From the NCBI RefSeq assembly GCF_011516825.1, contig NZ_WOTA01000021.1:1-64000 (forward strand): a stretch of 64,000 bases of DNA, in the 5' to 3' direction. The stretch comes from Acetobacter oeni (lineage in GTDB: Bacteria > Pseudomonadota > Alphaproteobacteria > Acetobacterales > Acetobacteraceae). The notes under the pieces are model-generated. The model had not been told where the DNA came from. It was given only the letters and a program-made list of their open reading frames with translations, and did not search any database. A program made the position numbers and the translations under genes. Of this stretch, positions 1-8,939 are shown piece after piece; positions within the stretch are counted from its first letter, which is position 1; every line of letters starts with the position of its first letter.

Positions 1-170
1 ACCTTAAACCCCAAAGGGCTGAAGACTTTACCCGAACCGGAAGAGCTTTTCAAGAGCCCCGCCGCTGCGGTGAAGCGGGGTATAAGTCCCCCACACACCT
101 ACCGTCAACACCTAAAAATCAGAAAATTCATACAAACCCGAAAAAGCCCGGATATCCGCCAGAAATCAGA

Positions 171-1667
171 TCAGCCACGGCGACCCGCAGGAAAAACCGA
201 TTCCCAGCCGCCGCCCAGCGACAGGTAAAGCCGCACCAGATCCCCGGACACAGTGGACGTCATGTCCGTAAAATCAGTCTCAGAGCGCAGGACACGACGC
301 TCAGCATCCAGCACATCAAGAAAATTCGTCATGCCATGCCGATACTGCTCGCCCGCAAGCACATAAGCCCGGCGATTGGTTTCAACCTGAGCCGAAAGCT
401 CATCACGCCGTGCCTGATCCGTGGAATAAGCAGTCAGCGCATCGTCAACGTCCTTCCATGCCGAAAGAAACGTCTTGCGATAACCAATCGCAGCATCCCG
501 CTGAGCCGACTTCTTCAGTTCAAGCTGGCCCGTCAGCCGGCCGTCCTGAAAAATCGGAAGCGTAATCGACGGACCAACATTCCAGGCCCGTGCATTCCAG
601 AAACCAAAATCCCGGAACGAAAAAGACTGAAAACCAAAACCCGCGTCGATCGTGACTTTCAGATAAAAATCAGCTTCCACCTGCCCCGCCTCCGCCGTCG
701 CGGCATGAAACTGCGCCTCCGACGCGCGAATGTCAGGATGACGGCGTGCCAGATCAGACGGAACACCAGCAGGAACACGAGGCGGAATAGCCGACGGAAC
801 AGATAACTCAGACGTCAGAACCCCGGCGGAGAACCCATCAGAAGACTGATCGCATTGACCTGAAGCGTTACCTGCTGCTCCGCCTCAGGAAGTCGCCTCA
901 ACCTCAGAACGCGCAGACTGCTCGTCCAGATCACTCACAAGACCAACAATAACGTGATACTCTGAGTGCCCACATCCGCTCGGCCTCGTCACGGTTAGCC
1001 CCCGGAATTCTGAGCCGCTCCTGGGAACCCCGGAGCGTCACATAATCACGCGGCAGATATGCCTCGCGAGCGATCAGTATCAAACGCCTCTGCTCGCCGC
1101 TCTCCTGAAGGCAGGCCTGAGCGGCTTCATACTGACGGCGGACCCGTCCCCACAGATCAACCTCCCACGTTGCATCAATGCCATCGCGCCACTGATCAAA
1201 CAGAGGAATCTGTGGCACTGGATGACGAGTCTTCCAGGAGGGAGGAAACCGATCCCCCGGAACTCTGGCCAATGCGCGAAATGATACGCTAAAGCGTTTT
1301 TGTGCTTTCCTGCGTGCGCGAATAAGGCCCGGTGGGGCTCAGCCCCGGTAAACCGTTCAGCACAAGCCAGAACGAGTTACGTGCGACTCTGAGCCAGTTC
1401 CTCCGTCGCACGCTGAATGTCCAGATTCTGAGAAGCGACCCGATCTTCCAGTGAAGTCAGTTCGGCATCGTGAAACACATTCCACCACGCAACGTCCGGT
1501 GCATCGGGCACCGTAGTGCTGTCATTTTTACCATTGGCGACCTGTGTGGAACGCCATTTCGGCGGTGTCCACGTCTGGGGCTTCTGGTAATTCGGCCCGA
1601 CAGCGCAACCGGGCAGGAGCGCAGCAAGCCCAGTCAGAAGCCACTTTGACTTTACTTTTCTCACCAT
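171..1667 (-). pseudogene. decayed NodT-family outer-membrane efflux lipoprotein
   Basis: Remains of the outer-membrane channel of a tripartite RND-type efflux pump. The N-terminal piece (1667-1377) begins MVRKVKSKWLL and has a lipobox ending LLPGC followed by AVGPNYQKP, typical of NodT/OprM lipoproteins. A middle piece (1272-931) carries the WEVDLWGRVRRQ helix motif. The C-terminal piece (680-171) carries WNVGPSITLPIFQDGRL and the YRHGMTNFLDVLDAERR repeat signature of the outer efflux protein family. The pieces lie in different frames. Conserved text also continues between ORFs in other frames (for example GLVSDLDEQSARSEVEAT near 905-950), so at least three frameshifts are needed. The inner-membrane pump and adaptor would be expected beyond the left edge. 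It is divergent from a TetR-type regulator that is also broken, so the system appears inactive. Confidence 0.85.
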
Positions 1668-1765
1668 CCGTCTCTCACAATCGACGTCCTGTCTCTTAAT
1701 GTTCTCGCGCCATTCATCTCACCCAAAGACCACAAAAATGGCGCCCCGCGGGGACTATTCACATT

Positions 1766-1800
1766 CCCTGCTGAGCCAGGCGCAGCCCGGCTCAGCAGGG
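1766..1800. repeat. 12-bp perfect inverted repeat (hairpin) in divergent intergenic region
   Basis: Arms CCCTGCTGAGCC (1766-1777) and GGCTCAGCAGGG (1789-1800) pair perfectly around an 11-nt loop. No T-run follows on either strand, so it is not an obvious intrinsic terminator. It lies between the efflux and tetR-type pseudogenes, just before the operator-like palindrome. It may be a transcript-level element or a second protein site. Confidence 0.6.
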
Positions 1801-1820
1801 TTCTGCGATACATCTTAATT

Positions 1821-1841
1821 ATGACCGATCGGTTCGGTCAT
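1821..1841. promoter_or_regulatory. TetR-type operator palindrome
   Basis: ATGACCGA and TCGGTCAT form perfect 8-bp arms around the spacer TCGGT. The site lies between the divergent NodT-type gene and the TetR-type gene, 66 bp before the regulator start. This matches the usual autoregulated TetR architecture, in which one operator controls both promoters. The operator is intact although both flanking genes are frameshifted. Confidence 0.65.
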
Positions 1842-1906
1842 CATGCAAACCTATCGGCTTTCCTCCGGTCATCAATCTCGGGCAGGTTCCAGAAACAGAG
1901 GATATT

Positions 1907-2695
1907 ATGAAACGGAAAGACTCCGGAGACGCAGAGACTGAAGATACAGAAGCGAATCTGCTAAAAGCTTCGGACGGGAAAAATGCTGAAACAGCCTCTC
2001 ATGGAGAGGATCTGAACGCCAAGCGTCAGCAAATCCTTACAGGTGCGGGAGCGATTTTCGCGGAGCTGCGTTACGAGGGTGCGAGTATGTCCCATATTGC
2101 GCGTCGCTCCAGCGTGTCCAAAGGGACACTTTATAATTACTTTGACAGCAAAGCGGCGCTCTTTGCTGCCTTTGTCAAACAGAAAGCCTGTCAGGAACTC
2201 CCGCACACGTTTAGCTCAATCAGGAAAGATCTGCCCCCAGGGAAACTCTGCTTGGTGTGTCGCCCGGGCTATCATTACTTTCATGACCTCACCTGATGCC
2301 CTGATGCTCTACAGAATCGTCGTTTCCGAAGCCGGACATTTCCCGCTGCTTGCCCAGGCATTCTGGGAAAATACTCATGAAGTAGCCATCGCGACGCTGG
2401 CCGGGCGGCTGAAAGACCAGAGTGAAAAAGACGGGCTCCGCATAACAGATCCCACTTTTGCCGCCGAACGGTTTTTGCGCTTTGTCAGACGCGGATAGCA
2501 ATGAAACGGCGCCTCCTGCTGCCCGTAGACATCTCTGAAGCTGAAATTGGGCATATCGCAGCAAGTTCCGCTGATATGTTTATGAGCCTATCCGGCAAAG
2601 TCCGACCGAACTGTTCCCGATATGCTGCGTTTATAAGCTGTCAGGCACCGAATGACCACCCGATACAGAGGTTGCTTTCGGTAAAACGGATATGA
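1907..2695 (+). pseudogene. TetR/AcrR-family regulator, frameshifted
   Basis: A DNA-binding repressor family member that would have controlled the adjacent efflux genes. The N-terminal frame (1907-2296) contains a full helix-turn-helix: AKRQQILTGAGAIFAE then MSHIARRSSVSKGTLYNYF. The ligand domain continues in another frame (about 2260-2498) with SPDALMLYRIVVSEAGHFPLLAQAFWE, the AefR-type C-terminal motif. The last helix (ISEAEIGHIAASSADMFM) lies in yet another frame from 2501. A short stretch near 2248 (ETLLGV) sits in the third frame, so I count three frameshifts, two of them within about 30 bases. The start is a plain ATG with an AGAGGATATT ribosome-binding site just upstream. Confidence 0.8.
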
Positions 2696-2744
2696 GCGAT
2701 GCTCAAAAGCCGTGGCCGCCTTAATTTCTGAAGGAGCTTCGTGA

Positions 2745-3128
2745 ATGACAGCGTCAAGAGAGGACAACCTCCCGACGGGACTTAACACTGTAGCCGATTT
2801 TCTGACCGGAGCACCGACCGATCATTCCGGCATCGCCTCGGCTGTAAGTGAGTATGCAGGAAAGGAAAATGCGCCGGGGATTCCCGAAATACGTCGTCGC
2901 GCACATGAAGCGGGGCTGGATGGTGTCCTGCTGGGATGGCGTCAGGAAATTTCAAAACAACCCGCCGATGAAACGGTCATTAAAAAACTGATCCCGGAAG
3001 ATATTATTCAGAAAATCAGCAAAGAAACGGGCGTCTCGGTTCCGGCGACTGTAACCGGACTGGCGCAGGTGTTGCCTGGCATCGTTTATAGGAATGCTCA
3101 GCGCGAACATCAGCCTCGGAACAGATGA
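2745..3128 (+). CDS. YidB-like (DUF937) small protein
   Basis: A 127-residue protein of the YidB/DUF937 type, whose function is not established. The family signature is visible: an amphipathic N-terminus with SGIASAVSEYAG, the central RRRAHEAGLDGVLLGW segment (family consensus G-L-G-x-x-x-x-S-W), then LIPEDIIQKISKETGVSVPATVTGLAQVLPGIV. There is no signal peptide or membrane helix. The ATG follows a GAAGGAG ribosome-binding site. A paralogue with the same domain order lies at 21736-22134. The gene is single, and a good intrinsic terminator follows it at once. Confidence 0.7.
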   Translation: MTASREDNLPTGLNTVADFLTGAPTDHSGIASAVSEYAGKENAPGIPEIRRRAHEAGLDGVLLGWRQEISKQPADETVIKKLIPEDIIQKISKETGVSVPATVTGLAQVLPGIVYRNAQREHQPRNR

Positions 3129-3162
3129 TATTATCCCGGATCTGAGCGACGGTTCTGGTTAT

Positions 3163-3189
3163 CTGCCTCTTTGTGGGGCAGTTTTTTTT
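3163..3189 (+). terminator. intrinsic terminator after YidB-like gene
   Basis: A 7-bp stem, CTGCCTC with GGGGCAG (one G-T pair), closes a 5-nt loop and is followed by eight consecutive T residues. It lies 35 bp after the stop codon. Confidence 0.8.
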
Positions 3190-3511
3190 GCAATTAATTC
3201 TGAATAAGCCGGAAAATTGTAGATATGTTTGGACGGACGAAACGGGTTTCCTCCGGTGCTTTCCTGTGAACGATTTTTGAATTTCGTGTGGATTCAGGTC
3301 AGATCCCGTGCATCTGGAATAGCAGCCTGAAAAGTGGTACAAACACCCCCGGTATATGGAGTAACAGGTCTTGAGTATAACGCCTGTTTTCCTTCTGTAC
3401 GCGAGGTCATTTCATTTTGTCAGGCCGCCAATTCGTTTTGAATACGCACCGAATTACGACTGTTTCGGGGTGATGTTCCCGCAGTAACCAGAACACGGTT
3501 TTATTCTTCTT
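3190..3511. other. intergenic, no gene seen
   Basis: About 320 bases between the YidB-like terminator and cysE. No coding pattern in any frame resembles a known family, and I found no riboswitch-like fold. It presumably holds the cysE promoter, but no convincing -35/-10 pair stands out. Confidence 0.5.
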
Positions 3512-4330
3512 ATGCCGCACCCCGATACTCTGCCCCTTCCGGTTAATCTGACCTCACTCTGGACCCGCATGGTCGAGGAGTCACGCGTCTGCTGTGATCC
3601 ACTGGTTATGGGACTGCTGACAACCGGCATCAGTGCTCATGAGAACTTCGCAACGGCACTGGCGGCGATGGCAGGGCGAAAGCTGGGCAACCATTTCGTT
3701 GGCTCCGACGATCTGACTGTTCTCGTTATGGAGTGTTATGCCTCAGCGCCTGATATTGTCTGTGCCGGAGCGGCTGATCTCCTGGCTATCAGAGAGCGCG
3801 ATCCGGCCTGCCCCGATTTTGTTACGCCATTCCTGTTTTTTAAAGGATTTCACGCGGTGCAGTGTTACCGCGTTGCCAACTGGCTATGGCATGAAGGCAG
3901 GCGCCATCTGGCTTTGCATCTCCAGAGCCGTTCATCTGAACTTTTTGCCGTCGATATCCACCCGGCTGCAATATTAGGACGTCGAATTCTGTTCGATCAT
4001 GGGACCGGCATCGTCGTAGGCGAGACGTCCATTATTGAGGACGATGTTTCCCTGCTCCAGGGGGTCACCCTCGGAGGAACAGGCAAGCATGCCGGAGATC
4101 GTCATCCAAAGATCAGACGGGGCGTCCTGATCGGGGCCGGGGCCAAAATCCTTGGTAATATTGAAGTTGGCGAAGGAGCGAAAATCGGCGCCGGGTCAAT
4201 CGTGCTGGAAGCTGTCCCTCCCTATACGACCGTGGTCGGGAATCCGGCGAAAAAGGTTGGCACGCGGCATACGCATTTACCTTCCCTTTCCATGGATCAG
4301 ACTCTTCCGCCAATTGACTATATGATCTGA
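3512..4330 (+). CDS. cysE: serine O-acetyltransferase
   Basis: Transfers an acetyl group from acetyl-CoA to L-serine, giving O-acetylserine for cysteine synthesis in the cytoplasm. The 272 residues match the family length: an alpha-helical N-terminal domain (about 15-140, with LWTRMVEESRVCCDPLVMG) and a left-handed beta-helix of hexapeptide repeats (about 150-250). D148 in DIHP, H163 in FDHGTG and H198 in GDRHP correspond to the catalytic and substrate residues of E. coli CysE; GVTLGGTGK and IGAGAKILGNIEVG are also present. The gene stands alone, convergent with folP, and far from the sulfate operon at 46-52 kb. The ATG at 3512 has a weak ribosome-binding site, so an internal start cannot be excluded. 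Confidence 0.93.
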   Translation: MPHPDTLPLPVNLTSLWTRMVEESRVCCDPLVMGLLTTGISAHENFATALAAMAGRKLGNHFVGSDDLTVLVMECYASAPDIVCAGAADLLAIRERDPACPDFVTPFLFFKGFHAVQCYRVANWLWHEGRRHLALHLQSRSSELFAVDIHPAAILGRRILFDHGTGIVVGETSIIEDDVSLLQGVTLGGTGKHAGDRHPKIRRGVLIGAGAKILGNIEVGEGAKIGAGSIVLEAVPPYTTVVGNPAKKVGTRHTHLPSLSMDQTLPPIDYMI

Positions 4331-4387
4331 AAGAATGTTCCCGGCAGCTTCCGTCTTTCGCGGCACGTCGCAAGGATCGCTGAAATT

Positions 4388-5428
4388 TCAGGAAGCGAAG
4401 CAACCTTCCCACACCTGAACAGCCTGTTTCATTGCCACATAATCATGGACCCGGAAGAGCGTTCCGGGCAGATTCATCCCCGGCGCTGATGCCGCCAGAG
4501 TGCCCGGATCGCGCTGTGAAGCCTGCGTAACGCCGGTCAGACTCCCGATAAATCGCTTGCGGGATGTGCCGAGAACAAGTCTGCAATCGAGATTTGCGAA
4601 TATCGGAAGACGGCGCAGCAACTCACAATTTTGTTCCGTATTCTTTGCAAAACCAATTCCCGGATCAACTATGATCCTGGATCTGGAAACCCCTGCCCGC
4701 TCAGCCTTCTCAATCCGGGCAGCCAGTTCTCTCACGACATCGACGGCCACGTCTTCATAAGACGTAAAGCTGTTCATCGTTTCCGGAGTGCCTCTCATAT
4801 GCATCAGGATAACCGGACAAGAGCGCTCTGCGAGCAGAGGAAGCGCATCAGGATCGTATGTCAGAGCAGAAACATCATTAATAAGGCTGGCACCGGCATT
4901 CAGTGCTGCCTCCATTGTGCGGGCATTCCGTGTATCGACCGAAATGGCGACGCCGGTTCCGACAATTTCCTTAAGCACGGGCGACAGGCGCCCCCACTCC
5001 TCCTCAGACGTCACAATATCCGCAAACGGACGCGTGCTTTCCGCGCCGATGTCGATCACGCTCACGCCGCCGGCGATCATATCGTCTGCCCGACTGATTG
5101 CCTGCCTGGCGGTTTTATATTGCCCCCCGTCGCTGAAACTGTCCGGCGTAACATTCAGAATACCCATGACCAGGGCTCCGGGAGGAAGATCGGTCATCGG
5201 CGCTGATCCGGTCAGCACAGCGAGTTCATCGTTCCAGGCACCCGGAATGCGCTCAACTGGCAGGGGACCCGTTCTCACGTTTCCCTCGATCAGAGTCACG
5301 ACTGTGAAGGCAGTGGACCCGCCAGCCAGCGGAAGGGCAATGCCGCTGCCGATCGCAGCGCGTGCTTCGCTTCCCCACATAAGTCCTGCAGGTTCAATCA
5401 GCCTCCGTGCATCCACGCCACACTCCAT
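4388..5428 (-). CDS. folP: dihydropteroate synthase
   Basis: Condenses p-aminobenzoate with hydroxymethyl-dihydropterin diphosphate in folate synthesis; the target of sulfonamides. Family motifs in order: MGILNVTPDSFSDGG, VIDIGAESTRPFA, ISVDTRNARTMEAAL, LINDVSAL, CPVILMHMRGTPETM, IIVDPGIGFAKNTEQN, LVLGTSRKRFIG and a C-terminal FRVHDYVAMKQA. The N-terminus has an extra domain of about 90 residues, common in alphaproteobacterial proteins. An upstream in-frame ATG at 5461 lies inside the loop of the ftsH terminator, so I place the start at the next ATG, 5428. It follows tilS and ftsH on the same strand, a conserved neighbourhood. The C-terminal part (TLAASAPGMNLPGTLFR) departs a little from the usual small-residue helix. 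Confidence 0.9.
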   Translation of the reverse strand: MECGVDARRLIEPAGLMWGSEARAAIGSGIALPLAGGSTAFTVVTLIEGNVRTGPLPVERIPGAWNDELAVLTGSAPMTDLPPGALVMGILNVTPDSFSDGGQYKTARQAISRADDMIAGGVSVIDIGAESTRPFADIVTSEEEWGRLSPVLKEIVGTGVAISVDTRNARTMEAALNAGASLINDVSALTYDPDALPLLAERSCPVILMHMRGTPETMNSFTSYEDVAVDVVRELAARIEKAERAGVSRSRIIVDPGIGFAKNTEQNCELLRRLPIFANLDCRLVLGTSRKRFIGSLTGVTQASQRDPGTLAASAPGMNLPGTLFRVHDYVAMKQAVQVWEGCFAS

Positions 5429-5440
5429 TGTCTTACACAA

Positions 5441-5474
5441 AACAAAAAAGGGCGGGAGCATGATGCTCCCGCCC
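5441..5474 (-). terminator. intrinsic terminator of ftsH
   Basis: An 11-bp perfect stem (5450-5460 with 5464-5474; arm GGGCGGGAGCA) closes a 3-nt loop. On the minus strand it is followed by TTTTTTGTT. It begins about 20 bp after the ftsH stop codon and overlaps the most upstream possible folP start, so folP probably has its own promoter or depends on read-through. Confidence 0.88.
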
Positions 5475-5493
5475 TGTCCGGATGATCCGGTTC

Positions 5494-7425
5494 TTAACCC
5501 GGCTGAGGAGCCGCGCCCTCCAGAGGGGGCACCGGACGCCCGCCGGATTTACCGATCACCGGAGGTACCGATGAGCGGCGATTTTCCGGCATGAGGTCAT
5601 CAACTTCCACGCGCTCGATTGGCTCACCACGAAGAATCTGCCGAATCTCTTCACCACTCAGTGTTTCATACTCAAGAAGAGCTTCAGCAAGACGATGCAG
5701 TTCATCAATATGATCGATCAGTAACGTGCGTGCCCTCGTATAGGCCGCATCGATAAGCTTCTTCACTTCCGCGTCGATCTCGCGAGCCGTTTCTTCCGAC
5801 ACGTTTTTGCTCTGCGTAACAGAATGCCCGAGGAACACCTCCTGCCCGTTATCGCCGTAAGCAATCATCCCCAGCTTTTCGCTCATGCCCCATTCGGTGA
5901 CCATACGCCGGGCCTGATCAGTCGCCATCTTGATATCGCCTGAAGCACCGGTACAGACATTTTCGGGTCCGAAAATAATCTCTTCAGCGGCACGACCTCC
6001 CATCGCAAGGTCAAGCTCTGCCAGACATTTAAACTTGCTCTTTGAGTAACGATCTCCTTCTGGCAGGCTCATAACCATACCGAGCGCTCGTCCACGTGGA
6101 ATAATCGTGGCCTTATGGACCGGATCGGTGCCTGGAGTCAGGATCGAGACAAGAGCATGCCCGCCTTCATGAAAGGCCGTCATCTTCTTTTCGTCTTCGC
6201 TCATAACCAGCGAACGACGCTCGGTGCCCATCAGCACCTTATCTTTCGCGTTCTCAAACTCACTCATCGCGACGGTGCGCTTACCCTGACGGGCAGCGAG
6301 CAAAGCAGCTTCGTTAACCAGATTCGCAAGATCAGCCCCGGAGAACCCCGGCGTGCCACGCGCAATAACTTTGGGATCAACATCTGAAGCCAGCGGTACC
6401 TTACGCATATGAACGCGAAGAATCTGTTCACGCCCGTTAACATCCGGATTGGGCACCACCACCTGACGGTCGAAGCGGCCTGGACGTAAAAGCGCGGGAT
6501 CGAGAACATCAGGACGATTCGTCGCTGCTATCAGGATGACGCCTTCGTTGCTTTCAAAGCCATCCATCTCAACCAGCATCTGATTAAGAGTCTGCTCGCG
6601 TTCATCGTTGCCACCACCAAGCCCGGCCCCTCTGTGGCGACCCACGGCATCGATTTCATCAATGAAGATAATGCAGGGAGCGGCCTTCTTGCCCTGTTCG
6701 AACATGTCACGAACACGGGATGCACCGACACCAACGAACATCTCGACGAAATCAGAACCGGAAATGGTGAAGAAAGGGACATTGGCCTCACCGGCGATGG
6801 CCCGGGCCAGGAGGGTCTTACCCGTGCCCGGAGGCCCGACGAGCAGAACGCCTTTGGGGATTTTGCCGCCCAACCGGGTGAATTTCTGTGGATCTTTAAG
6901 GAATTCAACGATTTCCTCAAGCTCAGACTTGGCTTCGTCAATACCCGCCACGTCAGCAAAGGTGACCCGACCCTGCTTTTCCGTCAGCATCTTAGCGCGG
7001 GATTTACCAAAGCCCATGGCCCGACCGCCACCTGAGGGCATTTGCCTCATCATGAAAAACCACAGGCCGATCAGCACGAGGAACGGCGACCAGTTCAGAA
7101 GATAACGAAGGAAAGGATTCCCTTCGGTCTCAAGTGGCTTGGCAATAACTTCCACGCCTTTATCCGTCAGACGCGATACAAGCCGCTGGTCATCGGGTGC
7201 ATAAGTCTCAAAAGCAGTGCCGTCAGTCAGCTTACCGGAGACATTATGTTCCTGGATGGTGACGGAACGCACCCGCCCCTGATCAACATCTGCGACAAAG
7301 TCTGAGTAAGGCAACTGTTCAGCCGCATGCTGAACGCTGCCGGGCTGAAACATATTGAACAGAAGGAGAAGCAGTACGATAACGCAGACCCACAGGGCCA
7401 GATTACGTCCAAAATTGTTAATCAC
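5494..7425 (-). CDS. ftsH: ATP-dependent zinc metalloprotease FtsH
   Basis: Membrane-anchored AAA+ protease that extracts and degrades damaged membrane proteins and regulatory proteins. Of 643 residues: TM1 at about 9-25, a periplasmic domain (35-105), TM2 at about 108-126, and an AAA module with Walker A GPPGTGKT (197-204), Walker [12 protein letters not shown] and the second region of homology [18 protein letters not shown]. The protease domain has the zinc motif HEGGH (419-423). The start is GTG at 7425, with a purine-rich GGAACAGAGA upstream. Located 167 bp after tilS and before folP, a widely conserved order; a strong terminator follows. Confidence 0.97.
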   Translation of the reverse strand: MINNFGRNLALWVCVIVLLLLLFNMFQPGSVQHAAEQLPYSDFVADVDQGRVRSVTIQEHNVSGKLTDGTAFETYAPDDQRLVSRLTDKGVEVIAKPLETEGNPFLRYLLNWSPFLVLIGLWFFMMRQMPSGGGRAMGFGKSRAKMLTEKQGRVTFADVAGIDEAKSELEEIVEFLKDPQKFTRLGGKIPKGVLLVGPPGTGKTLLARAIAGEANVPFFTISGSDFVEMFVGVGASRVRDMFEQGKKAAPCIIFIDEIDAVGRHRGAGLGGGNDEREQTLNQMLVEMDGFESNEGVILIAATNRPDVLDPALLRPGRFDRQVVVPNPDVNGREQILRVHMRKVPLASDVDPKVIARGTPGFSGADLANLVNEAALLAARQGKRTVAMSEFENAKDKVLMGTERRSLVMSEDEKKMTAFHEGGHALVSILTPGTDPVHKATIIPRGRALGMVMSLPEGDRYSKSKFKCLAELDLAMGGRAAEEIIFGPENVCTGASGDIKMATDQARRMVTEWGMSEKLGMIAYGDNGQEVFLGHSVTQSKNVSEETAREIDAEVKKLIDAAYTRARTLLIDHIDELHRLAEALLEYETLSGEEIRQILRGEPIERVEVDDLMPENRRSSVPPVIGKSGGRPVPPLEGAAPQPG

Positions 7426-7591
7426 AGTCTCTGTTCCACGCTATGCCTGCCTTCTGTTCGCTCAAACGGTGACACACCATGAGACCGGTTTCGGGCATTG
7501 ATTGCAATCCTGACTTTACAGATGGTGTCATCATTCAGCGATGAAAGGCACGACTTATCTAAATATATGTTCATGCCGCCCTGATGGCACG

Positions 7592-8896
7592 TCACTCCGC
7601 AGCAGCCTGAGCCCGGTCAGCCGACGACCATAACGCACAGGTCGTGGCAGCGACTGCCGGAGTGAACCGAAAACCTGCCCGCTTCAATGCCGGTTCTTCG
7701 CATAGCCCAAGATGAGGGACGCATATCCGCCGGCCACCTCGCCAGAGAGCCGGAAGTGTCGCGCAGAGAACAGCGGGAATCCCTTCGCGCCTGTCACGTT
7801 TTAATCCACTCCCCGTCGCGGCAATGCTGATTCCCTCCAGATCGCCGTCATACCGAAGTGCAAAACGTCCGTCCCATATCGCCTCATCTGCGGCAGGCAT
7901 GGCGGGTGCCATTGCCATATATTCCCGCATCAGGACCCATTCTTCGGGCAATCCCGCTGCCGGAAACACTCTCAGAAGACGTGTTCCGAAGAGAGTACCT
8001 GCGCTGTTACGGCTTCGGAATGCCGCCACGACCCGCCTGGATGGCGGATAAGCGTTCCCGCCGACAGAACGAATAAGGGCAGCAAGTATGTCCGGAGATG
8101 GCAACTCGTTTCCGAGACGCACCCATCCGGAATGCGAAAAAATTGTGCCTGCTGCCAGTCCCGCTGCCGTGCTCGTTTCATGACCCTGGCGTCGTTCACC
8201 TGATTTTACGGCCTCATCAAGAAGCCGAGACCGTTCCGAGGCTGAGAGCCGCTTCCTTATACGAACCCGTTCAGCACATTCATTTTCGTTAGACGGATCA
8301 TCACTCCATGAAATACCTGCGTGGCGAAGCGTGTTCCGGAGAGAAAATCGGGACATACCCAGAAGTGGCCGGACAAGACGAATATCCGGCGTTTCGGTAG
8401 CCCACGCCATCCCCGCGAGTCCGTCGCCTTTTCCTCTGAGTTCCCGCATGGCGATCGTTTCAGCCTGGTCATCAGCCTGATGCCCAAGCAAAAGATTAAG
8501 GCTGCCAAATTTTCTGCAGGCCTTTGTCAGGACTGCGTAGCGGGCTTTACGGGCACGATCCGCAAGTCCGGGACCGGGCTGCAATGTACTCAGCGTCAGC
8601 AGATGCGCCTCGATGTTCATTTCCTGAAGTGTCTTCAAAGCAGTCAGAGCTTCGCTGGCAGATTCTGCCCGGAGGCCGTGATCTACTACAAATGCCACGA
8701 GATTATGCCGCCAGGCAGCAGCCAGCCAGGCGAGCGCCAGTGAATCACCGCCACCTGACACGGCGAGGGCCACGGGGCCGCCTTCCTGGGTATCGGGGCT
8801 CCATGGCCCCAGCCGTGCCATCATTGCCCGGAAATAATCCTGGGTGACGACAGCTTCTTTACCAGAATCAGACCGGGCGGAATTCACAGGCCACAA
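7592..8896 (-). CDS. tilS: tRNA(Ile)-lysidine synthase
   Basis: Adds lysine to C34 of the CAU-anticodon tRNA-Ile so that it reads AUA. The PP-loop ATPase motif SGGGDS is at about residues 47-52 of the long form, followed by FVVDHGLRAESASEA, LLGHQADDQAETIAMR and GMAWATETPDIRLVRPLLGMSR, all typical of TilS. The C-terminal half is diverged. The longest frame starts at a TTG (8896); an ATG at 8824 (MMARLGPWSP) would leave the PP-loop close to the N-terminus as in relatives and may be the true start. It lies 43 bp after cpoB and before ftsH. Confidence 0.9.
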   Translation of the reverse strand: MWPVNSARSDSGKEAVVTQDYFRAMMARLGPWSPDTQEGGPVALAVSGGGDSLALAWLAAAWRHNLVAFVVDHGLRAESASEALTALKTLQEMNIEAHLLTLSTLQPGPGLADRARKARYAVLTKACRKFGSLNLLLGHQADDQAETIAMRELRGKGDGLAGMAWATETPDIRLVRPLLGMSRFSLRNTLRHAGISWSDDPSNENECAERVRIRKRLSASERSRLLDEAVKSGERRQGHETSTAAGLAAGTIFSHSGWVRLGNELPSPDILAALIRSVGGNAYPPSRRVVAAFRSRNSAGTLFGTRLLRVFPAAGLPEEWVLMREYMAMAPAMPAADEAIWDGRFALRYDGDLEGISIAATGSGLKRDRREGIPAVLCATLPALWRGGRRICVPHLGLCEEPALKRAGFRFTPAVAATTCALWSSADRAQAAAE

Positions 8897-8939
8897 TTTT
8901 CAGACTGAGCCGCCCCCGAGCTCTCAGCCTCGAACCTGC

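Noticed and set aside
336-806. Plus-strand ORF of 156 codons
   Set aside because: It is antisense to the NodT-type remnant, whose family motifs are clear on the minus strand; the product is Arg-rich and without motifs.
4788-5594. 268-codon plus-strand ORF
   Set aside because: Antisense to folP and to the end of ftsH; the true genes have full sets of family motifs.
5494-7425. FtsH zinc motif HEGGH instead of HEAGH as a possible oddity
   Set aside because: It still satisfies HExxH and the Gly variant is common in alphaproteobacterial FtsH.
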